Numbered from the stretch's first letter, positions 26,488 through 33,749 are shown. The stretch is DNA of 64,000 nt from RUG14223 sp051881075 (GCA_051881075.1 JBJEPE010000016.1:18800-82799), one strand, 5' to 3'. Numbers and translations are program-made. Notes: generated by a model from the letters alone, not told the origin.

Positions 26488-26751
26488 TTAAGTAAAGGGA
26501 ATAAGATCCCATATGTAAGCAAAAAGGCCTATCACTATCTTTGAAGTTGTCCAGAAAGTAACGCAAGCACAAAGTATCAATAATAGGTCTGTACCGACTA
26601 TCCACGAACCATATGCAGTAATAGTAGATAGTGTATTAATCAGCTGAGAGGGAAGTTGAACGACGTCGCCTACAGTTGTTAAACATGAAGTAAAAAGACT
26701 TAACATTGCTTTTAACAAAAGACTGATTATAATATTAATCACCTCCTGCAT
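26488..26751 (-). CDS. small inovirus membrane protein (pVI-like position)
   Basis: About 87 residues, nearly all hydrophobic, with an N-terminal amphipathic/hydrophobic stretch (NIIISLLLKAMLSLFTSC) and a strong C-terminal helix (WIVGTDLLLILCACVTFW). It lies between the adsorption protein and the assembly ATPase, where inoviruses encode a minor coat protein. An excellent AGGAGGTGAT lies within the overlap with the upstream gene, but no ATG/GTG/TTG stands at ideal distance after it. ATG 26751 precedes the RBS, and ATT or a later TTG are other options, so the true N-terminus is unsure. Confidence 0.6.
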   Translation of the reverse strand: MQEVINIIISLLLKAMLSLFTSCLTTVGDVVQLPSQLINTLSTITAYGSWIVGTDLLLILCACVTFWTTSKIVIGLFAYIWDLIPFT

Positions 26752-27265
26752 CCGAAGCATTACCGCCATCGTCAACATAAGAAATTTTGAATAAGCCAAA
26801 GAATTGGCGAATATTATAAAAAATTAGAAGTAGAGTTATAAAACCTCTGATATACGGACGAAAAGTAGTAACAGCTTTTACAAGATATTCAGCTTTGAAA
26901 AAAGTACCCTCAAAAGTACCCAAACCGTAAATATCAACACTACCAGTATGATCGGCAATCTCAGTACCGACACCAAGAATACCGGTCAAGTCAGCCGCAT
27001 CAATTCCAAAAGTAGTTTTTATTCGATTAACACTATCTTGAACAGCAGAGTTAAGCTCATCACCATCAGGTACGAATATAAATTTTATCCCGTCAAGAAT
27101 TGCGCCCGGAATTTGCGAAACAGTATCAAGGATACTAGAGAAGAAGCCGCTATTATCATCACTGGAACTATCGCTTGAAGATCCTTCACTATCAGATCCG
27201 GAACTAGTTGACCCGCCGCCATCGCCAAGCGTTTCCCCAATGGAACGGGGTTCAGAAAAAGGATA
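26735..27265 (-). CDS. pIII-like adsorption protein, C-terminal part in the -1 frame
   Basis: Open from 27265 with no start codon near its beginning. It encodes a Gly/Ser/Asp linker (GDGGGSTSSGSDSEGSSSDS) and a ~120-residue domain (FFSSILDTVSQIPGAILDGI onwards) ending in a membrane helix (RGFITLLLIFYNIRQFF) and a DAGGD tail. That is the linker-plus-anchor layout of inovirus pIII-type proteins and the natural continuation of the secreted ectodomain in the adjacent frame (to 27816). Joining them needs a -1 shift between 27235 and 27265. TTG 26989 could give an 84-residue stand-alone product, but no RBS is evident. Confidence 0.65.
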   Translation of the reverse strand, partial: YPFSEPRSIGETLGDGGGSTSSGSDSEGSSSDSSSDDNSGFFSSILDTVSQIPGAILDGIKFIFVPDGDELNSAVQDSVNRIKTTFGIDAADLTGILGVGTEIADHTGSVDIYGLGTFEGTFFKAEYLVKAVTTFRPYIRGFITLLLIFYNIRQFFGLFKISYVDDGGNASDAGGD

Positions 27266-27816
27266 TTACCGGACTGATTAGCACCAGAATATAAAATTTC
27301 AGTAGAACAAGCAATAGTAACAACAGTATTAGAATTACCTACAATTTTATATGCTGTATAATCTTCAGGAGTTATATCAGGATCATTAATTTGTTTATAT
27401 TTGATTTGGGAAGATACAATGAAGTCAGATAAATAGCCGTCACCTTCATCAAACCAAACAGTTATTAAACGAATTAAATCATAACGACAATTAGTAATTA
27501 TACAAGGGCACCCTATTGAATATGAATAACGTAGAAAAAAATCAACACCGTCAGGAAAAGACCATACTTGATAGTCATACTCAAAACCTGTATCATATTC
27601 ATTAGTAATACGAAAAATAACATAATTAGGATCTGCATCATGCTCCTTAAGTATAGAATACATAGTGTCGTCAGTCATACTAATATGAGTTAAACTCTGA
27701 GGCCAGACAGTATCCACATCAAAGTTGTGTTCTTCAGTAGAATATGCACTAGCGGTTAAAAAAACTGAACTTAAAGTAATTAAAGAAATAAAAAAAATTG
27801 ATATAAACTTTTTCAA
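27085..27816 (-). CDS. pIII-like adsorption protein, secreted N-terminal part
   Basis: The start is TTG 27816, just after AAAGGTGGTGA. A signal peptide (KKFISIFFISLITLSSVFLT, cleaved near ASA) leads to a ~170-residue ectodomain with several Cys and aromatic residues (CPCIITNC among them). After ~27250 this frame continues to 27085 with a hydrophobic stretch and basic end, probably by chance, because the same DNA in the -1 frame encodes the expected Gly/Ser linker and anchor. The combined protein would be ~360 residues, near the 406 of Ff pIII. The disruption may be a mutation, a sequencing error in short homopolymers (A5 27256, G4 27247, C4 27235 on the + strand) or programmed frameshifting. 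Confidence 0.65.
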   Translation of the reverse strand: MKKFISIFFISLITLSSVFLTASAYSTEEHNFDVDTVWPQSLTHISMTDDTMYSILKEHDADPNYVIFRITNEYDTGFEYDYQVWSFPDGVDFFLRYSYSIGCPCIITNCRYDLIRLITVWFDEGDGYLSDFIVSSQIKYKQINDPDITPEDYTAYKIVGNSNTVVTIACSTEILYSGANQSGNILFLNPVPLGKRLAMAAGQLVPDLIVKDLQAIVPVMIIAASSLVSLILFRKFRAQFLTG

Positions 27817-27831
27817 AAATTCACCACCTTT

Positions 27832-27863
27832 AAGGCTGAGTGCAATGGGCAACACTCAGCCTT
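27832..27863 (-). terminator. hairpin between major coat and pIII-like genes
   Basis: A perfect 11-bp stem (AAGGCTGAGTG with CACTCAGCCTT), 10 bases after the coat protein stop codon. Read on the coding (-) strand it lacks a following T-run, so it may be a partial terminator or 3' stabiliser that makes coat mRNA more abundant. Ff phages place a terminator at the same position. Confidence 0.6.
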
Positions 27864-27873
27864 TTTTAAAAAA

Positions 27874-28035
27874 TTACAAGAACATGTAAATTACACGCTT
27901 GATAAGGTGAACGCCGATAAACGTTGCCATAATTCCAAGGCCGATAGGAACAAGAGTATTAAGACCGGAATTGATAGCAGATACTATAGGTTGAACGAGA
28001 GAAGAAGTAATCTCAAAAGTAACAACGCCATCCAT
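27874..28035 (-). CDS. inovirus major coat protein (pVIII-like), 53 residues
   Basis: Starts MDGVVTFEITSSLVQPIVSA, then a single long hydrophobic helix (LVPIGLGIMATFIGVHLI) and a basic C-terminus (KRVIYMFL). The acidic N-terminus, central membrane helix and basic DNA-facing end are the hallmarks of inovirus major coat proteins. No cleavable signal is apparent, so it may insert directly, like the leaderless coats of some inoviruses. RBS AGGAGA is 11 bases upstream. A hairpin follows. Confidence 0.8.
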   Translation of the reverse strand: MDGVVTFEITSSLVQPIVSAINSGLNTLVPIGLGIMATFIGVHLIKRVIYMFL

Positions 28036-28051
28036 AGTATGTAGTCTCCTT

Positions 28052-28189
28052 TCATAAAAATTTTCTTAGTAAACGCCAAAGTAAATAAATTACAGTAGCG
28101 CAAATAAGCAGAACGATTAAAAATAGGATAAGACTATTAGTAGTCTTTAAACAAGTATAAATTGCATATAAGTACTCATTATCTGTCAT
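28052..28189 (-). CDS. small phage membrane protein, 45 residues
   Basis: One transmembrane helix (NSLILFLIVLLICATVIYLL) with a basic end (WRLLRKFL). It overlaps the upstream gene by ATGA and lies directly before the major coat gene, where Ff phages encode the tip proteins pVII and pIX. A tip protein or assembly factor is therefore likely. RBS GGCGGTGAG. Confidence 0.7.
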   Translation of the reverse strand: MTDNEYLYAIYTCLKTTNSLILFLIVLLICATVIYLLWRLLRKFL

Positions 28190-28422
28190 AATAACTCACC
28201 GCCAATAACAAGACCAGACTTGTCATAAAAAATAGCTTTAAAATTAGTACCAACATCATAAAGAGTAAAAAAATCATCAGAGCAATTTGAGTTATAAACC
28301 TGTTTACCTTCTAATGAGTTTAAAGGCTCGTCCGATGCAAGATGAAGCACATTAAAAGAATAGTCTTTATTAGTCTTCTTTGATGTACCGGATAAATGTT
28401 GTTTGCCGAGTAAAGTAATCAA
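28186..28422 (-). CDS. small soluble phage protein, candidate single-stranded DNA-binding protein (gpV-like)
   Basis: 78 residues, start TTG 28422 six bases after GGAGGTGATT. Predicted beta-rich and soluble, with aromatic and basic residues (KTNKDYSFNVLHLAS, FKAIFYDKSG). Its position immediately after rep in the circular genome and before the coat genes is where inoviruses encode the ssDNA-binding protein that coats progeny strands. Direct sequence similarity to known gpV proteins is not obvious, so the role is inferred from size and position. Confidence 0.55.
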   Translation of the reverse strand: MITLLGKQHLSGTSKKTNKDYSFNVLHLASDEPLNSLEGKQVYNSNCSDDFFTLYDVGTNFKAIFYDKSGLVIGGELL

Positions 28423-28447
28423 GTAATCACCTCCAGTATAGATTTTA

Positions 28448-28676
28448 TTAATAATGAAAAGCGTCAAAAGAAAAACGCTCTTTAAGCTGACGTAATACAT
28501 TATTATATTTAGGATTAGACTTAAGACGAATAAATCCAGCATCGAAAACGCTAGAGAAAAAATCATTATTAAGTTGACAGTAAATAGAAAATAAAGCGAG
28601 TATGGGAGACATTTTGCAGAAATAGTCTATTTTATTATCAAGTTCGTAATCAACAAACTTGTCAGGTTGCCAACTA
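28448..28676 (-). pseudogene. detached C-terminal segment of phage rep
   Basis: This frame (SWQPDKFVDYELDNKIDYFC to FDAFHY) has no start of its own and enters from the right attachment repeat in the same phase (LYNSG) in which rep leaves the left repeat. On circularisation it supplies the last 76 or so residues of Rep: 917 + 229 bases make 382 codons exactly. It is therefore a split-gene exon-like fragment rather than a decayed gene. Confidence 0.85.
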
Positions 28677-28695
28677 CCTGAATTATACAAAATTC
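28677..28695. repeat. right attachment repeat (attR)
   Basis: Second copy of CCTGAATTATACAAAATTC. Unlike the left copy, it is completed on its right by host DNA that restores the palindrome of the putative dif site. Confidence 0.85.
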
Positions 28696-28709
28696 TGATT
28701 TTGTATAAT
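28682..28709. other. dif-like Xer recombination site
   Basis: Two 11-bp arms, ATTATACAAAA and TTTTGTATAAT, are exact inverted copies (the symmetry extends one more base outward) around the 6-bp centre TTCTGA. That is the 11+6+11 layout of dif. The outward-read arm TTTTGTATAAT matches 8 of 11 positions of the classical XerD-type arms TTATGTTAAAT (E. coli) and TTATGTAAACT (B. subtilis). It lies in a non-coding spacer where host gene orientation changes from + to -. Assignment as the chromosomal dif is inferred. Confidence 0.6.
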
Positions 28710-28773
28710 TGTAAATAATTTTTTATTGCCCTATTTTTGAGCCGTTTTATGCTTAATTGTGATTTAATAAGTC

Positions 28774-28807
28774 AGCCTCTTAGAAGTTACGGTGACTCTA
28801 AAAGGCT
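28774..28807 (-). terminator. hairpin after yabQ
   Basis: On the - strand AGCCTTTTAGA pairs with TCTAAGAGGCT (11 bp, one G-U), 13 bases after the yabQ stop codon. It is followed by GACTTATTAAAT. Probable terminator of the glmS-side sporulation genes. Confidence 0.6.
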
Positions 28808-28819
28808 GTATTAATTAAT

Positions 28820-29305
28820 TTACTTGTTATCGACCGGATTCAAATTTTCTTTTTTTAAGTTGATTTTTAAATCTTTTATTTTTTTAAATTTTTCTAAAAA
28901 GTACAATGCAACTTTCTTAAACTTTAAGAACGCTATAATTCCCAATTTCTCTATGCGTTCTGTTTGTCTTTTTATAAATTCAAGGATCATGCGTACTATT
29001 TGGTAGATCAGCTTAAATAATTTTATACTGATTTCACCAAACGTGAATCTGTATGTAAGCATACCGATAGCTTCACCAAGATACATATAAAACCGTGCTA
29101 TACCCATATTAAAACCTATCGCAAAAAGGAATGTCAATATAGCGCATAAGCACATAAAGACGATATCCTGTATATATATTTGTACTTTAGTGTTAAAACC
29201 TGATGCTCTTAAAAATCTAAAAATATCATACAAAATTCCCGGTATTATGCCAAAGGCACATGACCAGATAAAAATGCTAAGCTGATTAGTAGAGATCATT
29301 TCCAT
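28820..29305 (-). CDS. yabQ: spore cortex biosynthesis protein YabQ
   Basis: 161 residues with four or five hydrophobic helices and the YabQ signature GIIPGILYDIFRFLRASG followed by IYIQDIVFMCLCA and RFYMYLGEAIGMLTY. YabQ is a mother-cell membrane protein targeted to the outer forespore membrane and required for cortex formation. The lysine-rich C-terminal tail is variable in the family. The gene follows yabP by 23 bases and the two are normally partners, so this window comes from a spore-former. Confidence 0.88.
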   Translation of the reverse strand: MEMISTNQLSIFIWSCAFGIIPGILYDIFRFLRASGFNTKVQIYIQDIVFMCLCAILTFLFAIGFNMGIARFYMYLGEAIGMLTYRFTFGEISIKLFKLIYQIVRMILEFIKRQTERIEKLGIIAFLKFKKVALYFLEKFKKIKDLKINLKKENLNPVDNK

Positions 29306-29328
29306 TTAGATCAAGCCCCCGCTTAGTA

Positions 29329-29610
29329 TTATCTGAAAAGCTTAGATAATATGCTTCCATTGTTAGAGCGATTTTCTGTATATATTAAAGACGAAACTTC
29401 ACCTTCAAGTGTTAATTCTCCGCTTTCAAGGCTCAATTTGTTTATATGTAGATTTTTTCCCTTTATTACCAGTTCTCCGTAATCGGTATATGCTGTTACC
29501 GTTTGTTCGTCAAAGCTGTCAACATCAGATACTCCTGTTAGTGTCAATGATTTTCTATTTTCAAGAATCAGATTATGCGGTAATTTTATATTTTTCTTTT
29601 CGACTGCCAT
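29329..29610 (-). CDS. yabP: sporulation protein YabP
   Basis: 93 residues of the YabP/YqfC beta-rich family: HNLILENRKSLTLTGVSDVDSFDEQ, TDYGELVIKGKNLHINKLSLESGELTLEG. In Bacillus the family is expressed under sigma-E in the mother cell. RBS AAGGAGA. It is directly upstream of yabQ on the - strand, the conserved order. Confidence 0.9.
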   Translation of the reverse strand: MAVEKKNIKLPHNLILENRKSLTLTGVSDVDSFDEQTVTAYTDYGELVIKGKNLHINKLSLESGELTLEGEVSSLIYTENRSNNGSILSKLFR

Positions 29611-29714
29611 AATTATAAAAATCTCCTTATTAATAATATTTTGCCTTTAATACTTATGTATTGCAATGCAAAAATATGATTAATAAGGAGAATAAATTAT
29701 CATATATAGCCTAC

Positions 29715-31535
29715 TTATTCTACGGTAACTGATTTTGCTAAGTTTCTTGGCTTATCCACATCATTACCTCTGAGTACTGCTGTATAATAAGCTATTAGCT
29801 GTAATGGAACTACAGCGGTCATCGGTATGAGCAGATCGTCAATGTCGGGTATTCTTATAATGTGGTCAGATTTGCAATCATTGAGCATTAAGCTCTCTCT
29901 GCATACGGTTATTACCATGGCGCCTCTTGACTTAACCTCTTCTATATTGCTTATTGTTTTTTCGGTAATATTAGATTGAGTTACAACAGCAATTACAGGC
30001 ATACCGTTAGATATAAGTGATATTGTACCGTGCTTTAATTCGCCTGCACCATATGATTCTGAGTGAATATATGATATTTCCTTAAGTTTAAGTGAACCCT
30101 CCATACTAAGCGCATAGTCGAGTCCTCTGCCTATATATAACAGGCTGTCTGCGGCAATAAGCTTTGTAGATACATACTGGCATAACGACTTTGTTTCAAG
30201 TACTTTTTCTATCTCGCTTGGAATTTGCATAAGCTTTGTTGTATAATCAGCGCATTTATCTGCACTTATTGCTCCCTTAACAAATGCTAATCTGAAAGCA
30301 AGCAGATATAAAACAGAAAGCTGTACCATGTACGCTTTTGTAGAAGCAACTGCAATTTCCGGTCCTGCGTGTGTATATATAAGCATATCGGACTCTCTGG
30401 CAATCGTGCTACCCTTTGCATTAACAATGCCTAAGGTCTTTGCGCCTAATGATTTAGCCAGTCTTAATGCGGCGATACTGTCAGCAGTTTCACCGGATTG
30501 CGAAATAATTACAACAAGGTCTTTGCTGTTTATTATAGGATTTCTGTATCTAAATTCAGATGCTATATCAACTGCAACGGGCACTCTTGCTATAGACTCA
30601 ATAACATACTTGCCTACCATTCCGGCGTGCATTGCTGTACCGCAAGCAACAACGGTTATCTGCTGAATATCCTTGAGCATATCGTCAGATATTCCGCACT
30701 CATCCAGGTATGGCATATTATTTTTTATTCTTGGCGTTATTGTAGTCTTTACAGCTGTAGGTTGTTCAAAAATTTCTTTCATCATAAAATGCTCATAACC
30801 GCATTTTTCTGCTGCCTCAATGTCCCAATCTGCCGTTTTCAGCGTTTTCTTGATTTCATCACCGTGCAAATCGACAATTTTTGTATATTTAGGGCTTAAA
30901 ACAGCTATTTCATCATGCTCAAGCAGATAGTAATTTTTAGTATATCTTAAAATTGCAGAAACGTCAGAGGCAATAAAGCTTTCGCCCTTGCCTATTCCGA
31001 CTATCAAAGGACTTTCTTTGCGTACTGCATATACGTTATCAGGGAAATCCTTAAAAATTATGCCAAGTGCAAAAGAGCCTTGCAATTCTCTCATGGTAGT
31101 AGCTATTGTTGCTATAGGGTCGCCGTTATAATAGTAATCCAGCAACTGAGCAACAACCTCGGTATCGGTCTGGCTTAAAAAGCTTCTACCCTCTTTAAGC
31201 AACCTTTCTTTAAGAACCTGATAATTCTCTATAATTCCATTATGTACAATGGTTACTTTACCGCTATTATGTGGATGTGAATTTATATCAGAAGGTTCGC
31301 CGTGAGTTGCCCAACGTGTATGACCTACACCTGCTTTGCCCATAGGCTTGCCGGTAATTTCCATTTTTTTCTCTAAGTCTACCAGTCTGCCCTTTGATTT
31401 TGCTACCTTGATTTCACCGTTCTCAAATACAGCAATTCCTGCAGAATCATATCCTCTGTATTCAAGCTTTTTTAATGATTCAATCAATACTTCACTGCAA
31501 TCTCTGTATCCTACATATCCTACAATACCGCACAT
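29715..31535 (-). CDS. glmS: glutamine--fructose-6-phosphate aminotransferase (isomerizing)
   Basis: 606 residues. Makes glucosamine-6-phosphate from fructose-6-phosphate and glutamine, the entry to UDP-GlcNAc and peptidoglycan. The start at ATG 31535 exposes the catalytic Cys as MCGIVGYVG after processing; an in-frame ATG two codons earlier is less likely. A glutaminase domain (RWATHG, HNGIIENY) is followed by two SIS sugar-isomerase domains (ACGTAMHAG, SQSGETADS, STKAYMVQL) and the C-terminal PRNLAKSVTVE. No glmS ribozyme is recognisable in the 145 bases upstream, which instead hold an inverted-repeat element. Confidence 0.95.
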   Translation of the reverse strand: MCGIVGYVGYRDCSEVLIESLKKLEYRGYDSAGIAVFENGEIKVAKSKGRLVDLEKKMEITGKPMGKAGVGHTRWATHGEPSDINSHPHNSGKVTIVHNGIIENYQVLKERLLKEGRSFLSQTDTEVVAQLLDYYYNGDPIATIATTMRELQGSFALGIIFKDFPDNVYAVRKESPLIVGIGKGESFIASDVSAILRYTKNYYLLEHDEIAVLSPKYTKIVDLHGDEIKKTLKTADWDIEAAEKCGYEHFMMKEIFEQPTAVKTTITPRIKNNMPYLDECGISDDMLKDIQQITVVACGTAMHAGMVGKYVIESIARVPVAVDIASEFRYRNPIINSKDLVVIISQSGETADSIAALRLAKSLGAKTLGIVNAKGSTIARESDMLIYTHAGPEIAVASTKAYMVQLSVLYLLAFRLAFVKGAISADKCADYTTKLMQIPSEIEKVLETKSLCQYVSTKLIAADSLLYIGRGLDYALSMEGSLKLKEISYIHSESYGAGELKHGTISLISNGMPVIAVVTQSNITEKTISNIEEVKSRGAMVITVCRESLMLNDCKSDHIIRIPDIDDLLIPMTAVVPLQLIAYYTAVLRGNDVDKPRNLAKSVTVE

Positions 31536-31590
31536 ATGCAATACAACCTTTCAAAAATAAAGATAAAACAAATAAGTTATAACGAATAAG

Positions 31591-31675
31591 ATTGACAAAC
31601 AAATAGCACAAAGTCCGCCATACTGAGTTGAAAAAGTACGATGATAAAGCAACTTTATAAAATTTGTTTGTCAAT
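31591..31675. repeat. 85-bp element with 14-bp perfect terminal inverted repeats
   Basis: ATTGACAAACAAAT and ATTTGTTTGTCAAT bound an 85-bp segment in the glmS leader region. The interior has no open frame. On the - strand one end contains TTGACA and could provide a -35 box, but no well-placed -10 is seen. Confidence 0.7.
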
Positions 31676-31680
31676 ATATA

Positions 31681-33549
31681 TTATGAATTATGATTAAAAG
31701 TCGGTACGATCTCCTTTAGCACAGCAAGTGTTTTTTCGGAGTCATTGTTTTTAGCATATTCCTTAAGCTTTTCAATCTTTTGAATAAAGACGTCAGGCTC
31801 AATTTCAATTTGATGTCCGATATAAATTTTCTTATTTGGGGTAGTTTTAAGTCCCTCTTCATCCATCAAAAGCTCTTCTTTCATTTTTTCGCCAGGACGA
31901 AGACCTGTAAATATAATCGGAACGTCTTTATACGGAACCTTACCGTACATACGTATAAGGTTTTCTGCCAAAGTCAATATTTTTACCGGAGCACCCATGT
32001 CAAGCACGAAGATCTCTCCGCCGGCAGCCATAGCACTTGCCTGTAAAACAAGCGATACGGCCTCAGGTATAGTCATAAAGTATCTGATAATATCAGGTGA
32101 AGTTACGGTAACCGGCTTACCGCTTTCTATCTGTCTTTTAAACAGCGGTATAACAGACCCGTTAGAGCCAAGCACATTACCGAAACGTGTGGTAATAAAC
32201 GCAGTTTCTGACTCATACTGTGCCATATATTGTACTATCATTTCACAGCAACGCTTGGTTGCACCCATTACATTTGTTGGATTAACCGCCTTATCGGTAG
32301 ATATCATAACAAACTTTTTGACTTTATAGAACTGTGATAGATTTGCTACGTTAAATGTGCCTAAAACATTATTCTTTACAGCCTCTTCAGGCACGGTTTC
32401 CATAAGAGGAACGTGCTTATGAGCCGCCGCATGAAATACGATGTCAGGGCGATATTTCTCAAATATAAGCTTCATTTTATCGTAATCACGGACAGAAGAT
32501 ATTAATGTAACTAAATTGAGCTTATTGCCATAGTCCATTTTAAGCTCTTGCTCTATATCATATGCGTTATTTTCATAAATATCAACGATAATTACTTGTT
32601 TAGGGTCATACTTTGCTATCTGACGTGTAAGCTCACTGCCGATAGAGCCGCCGCCGCCTGTTATCATACAAACCTTACCCTTGATAAATCCCTGTACCTC
32701 TTGATTATCGAATGAAACAGGGTCACGACCCAAAAGATCCTCAACGCGTATATCGGTTACTTTACCTAGTAACTTAGTTTTATCGTCAAAAAGCATATCT
32801 CCAAGATAAGGTATAACTTTGATAATACACTGCGTTTCAGAACAGATATCGAGTATGCGTTTACGATTTGCCTCTGAACATGATGGAATTGCAAACATGA
32901 TAACTTCAATATTTTCAGTCTTACAAAGACTTGGTATATCGTTGGTTGTACCCATTACCTCTACGCCGTTGATTATTTGGCGTTGCTTTGATGCGTCATC
33001 ATCAACAAGGCAGATAGGATTATATGCCGCAGATGGATTTCTCGGATCATGTTTAGCATTTTTTATGTCCTTAAGTATAATTTTACAGGCTTCTCCTGCA
33101 CCTATTATCATGGTGCGTTTTCTCAAACTCTTAACGCCTTCGTCAGTAAGTACAAGGAACGTTTTTCTGAAAAGCAATCTGAATACCAAAACGCCCGTTG
33201 TACATATTACAAGGCTGATTAAGAAGAAATTAAGCTTCATTACATCAGTTGTCCAATATAGGAATGTACTGCTTAATATTAAGCCGGATGCCATACCTAT
33301 TGACGCAGATATATAATCCTTAATCTTAAAGTATCGCCAGATTTTTGAGTATGCTCCGCTAATATACATAGTCAGAAAGCAAACTACCATATTTGAAAGT
33401 GTGATAAGGGCTATTCTTCTGTCAGATAAGCTTTTAACTGACAAAACATCAAGTATAAAGCCTGCCATAACAGTGCCAAAGCCTACGATAAATAAATCAG
33501 CACAAACTAATATAAATTTTCTTTCATTTATCTTAAATAATTTTTTCAT
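31681..33549 (-). CDS. membrane-bound nucleotide-sugar epimerase/dehydratase (CapD/FlaA1-like)
   Basis: 622 residues. Four N-terminal transmembrane helices (~15-130) are followed by a first Rossmann-like CoA-binding-type domain (MIIGAGEACKIILK) and a C-terminal SDR domain with the NAD motif TGGGGSIGS, the catalytic-region ISTDKAVNPTNVMGATKR and late RPGEKMKEELL. This is the layout of CapD/WbpM-type UDP-GlcNAc 4,6-dehydratases that make the first sugar for capsule or glycan chains. ATG 33549 is chosen over GTG 33567. The tyrosine-kinase/Wzz genes at 37-38 kb belong to the same kind of pathway. Confidence 0.85.
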   Translation of the reverse strand: MKKLFKINERKFILVCADLFIVGFGTVMAGFILDVLSVKSLSDRRIALITLSNMVVCFLTMYISGAYSKIWRYFKIKDYISASIGMASGLILSSTFLYWTTDVMKLNFFLISLVICTTGVLVFRLLFRKTFLVLTDEGVKSLRKRTMIIGAGEACKIILKDIKNAKHDPRNPSAAYNPICLVDDDASKQRQIINGVEVMGTTNDIPSLCKTENIEVIMFAIPSCSEANRKRILDICSETQCIIKVIPYLGDMLFDDKTKLLGKVTDIRVEDLLGRDPVSFDNQEVQGFIKGKVCMITGGGGSIGSELTRQIAKYDPKQVIIVDIYENNAYDIEQELKMDYGNKLNLVTLISSVRDYDKMKLIFEKYRPDIVFHAAAHKHVPLMETVPEEAVKNNVLGTFNVANLSQFYKVKKFVMISTDKAVNPTNVMGATKRCCEMIVQYMAQYESETAFITTRFGNVLGSNGSVIPLFKRQIESGKPVTVTSPDIIRYFMTIPEAVSLVLQASAMAAGGEIFVLDMGAPVKILTLAENLIRMYGKVPYKDVPIIFTGLRPGEKMKEELLMDEEGLKTTPNKKIYIGHQIEIEPDVFIQKIEKLKEYAKNNDSEKTLAVLKEIVPTFNHNS

Positions 33550-33749
33550 GCTCTGTACCCCGCCCACCAGTACAAAATTTATCAGTTCTCAAAATGTGTT
33601 TAATGTACTGTGCGTCAAAATAAATTGATTTAAAATACTATTCAAAGTAAAACAAAATAAAAGTACATCAATATTTTTACTATTATACCACACAACAACA
33701 TAATTCGTCAACAATTAAATTTAAAACCTATACTAATCAGTCGAATAAG

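Larger units (their letters stand above)
24051..28695 (-). mobile_element. integrated filamentous phage (inovirus) prophage, 4,626-bp unit
   Basis: The unit lies between 19-bp direct repeats and is coded entirely on the - strand. In circular order: rep, small ssDNA-binding-like protein, 45-residue membrane protein, 53-residue major coat protein, pIII-like adsorption protein (two frames), ~87-residue membrane protein, Zot-like assembly ATPase, two small proteins, terminator and non-coding hairpin region. This follows the replication-coat-assembly order of inoviruses. There is no integrase, serine recombinase or transposase, which points to use of the host Xer machinery. The direct-repeat distance gives 4,626 bp, and the reading frame of rep closes across the junction. 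Confidence 0.88.

Noticed and set aside
28186..28566. 126-residue membrane-protein reading of the small phage gene
   Set aside because: The hydrophobic N-terminal part overlaps the rep C-terminal frame. A TTG with an excellent RBS at 28422 gives a soluble 78-residue protein instead.
31536..31680. glmS ribozyme upstream of glmS
   Set aside because: The 145-base leader shows none of the ribozyme core sequence that I could recognise and is mostly occupied by an inverted-repeat element.
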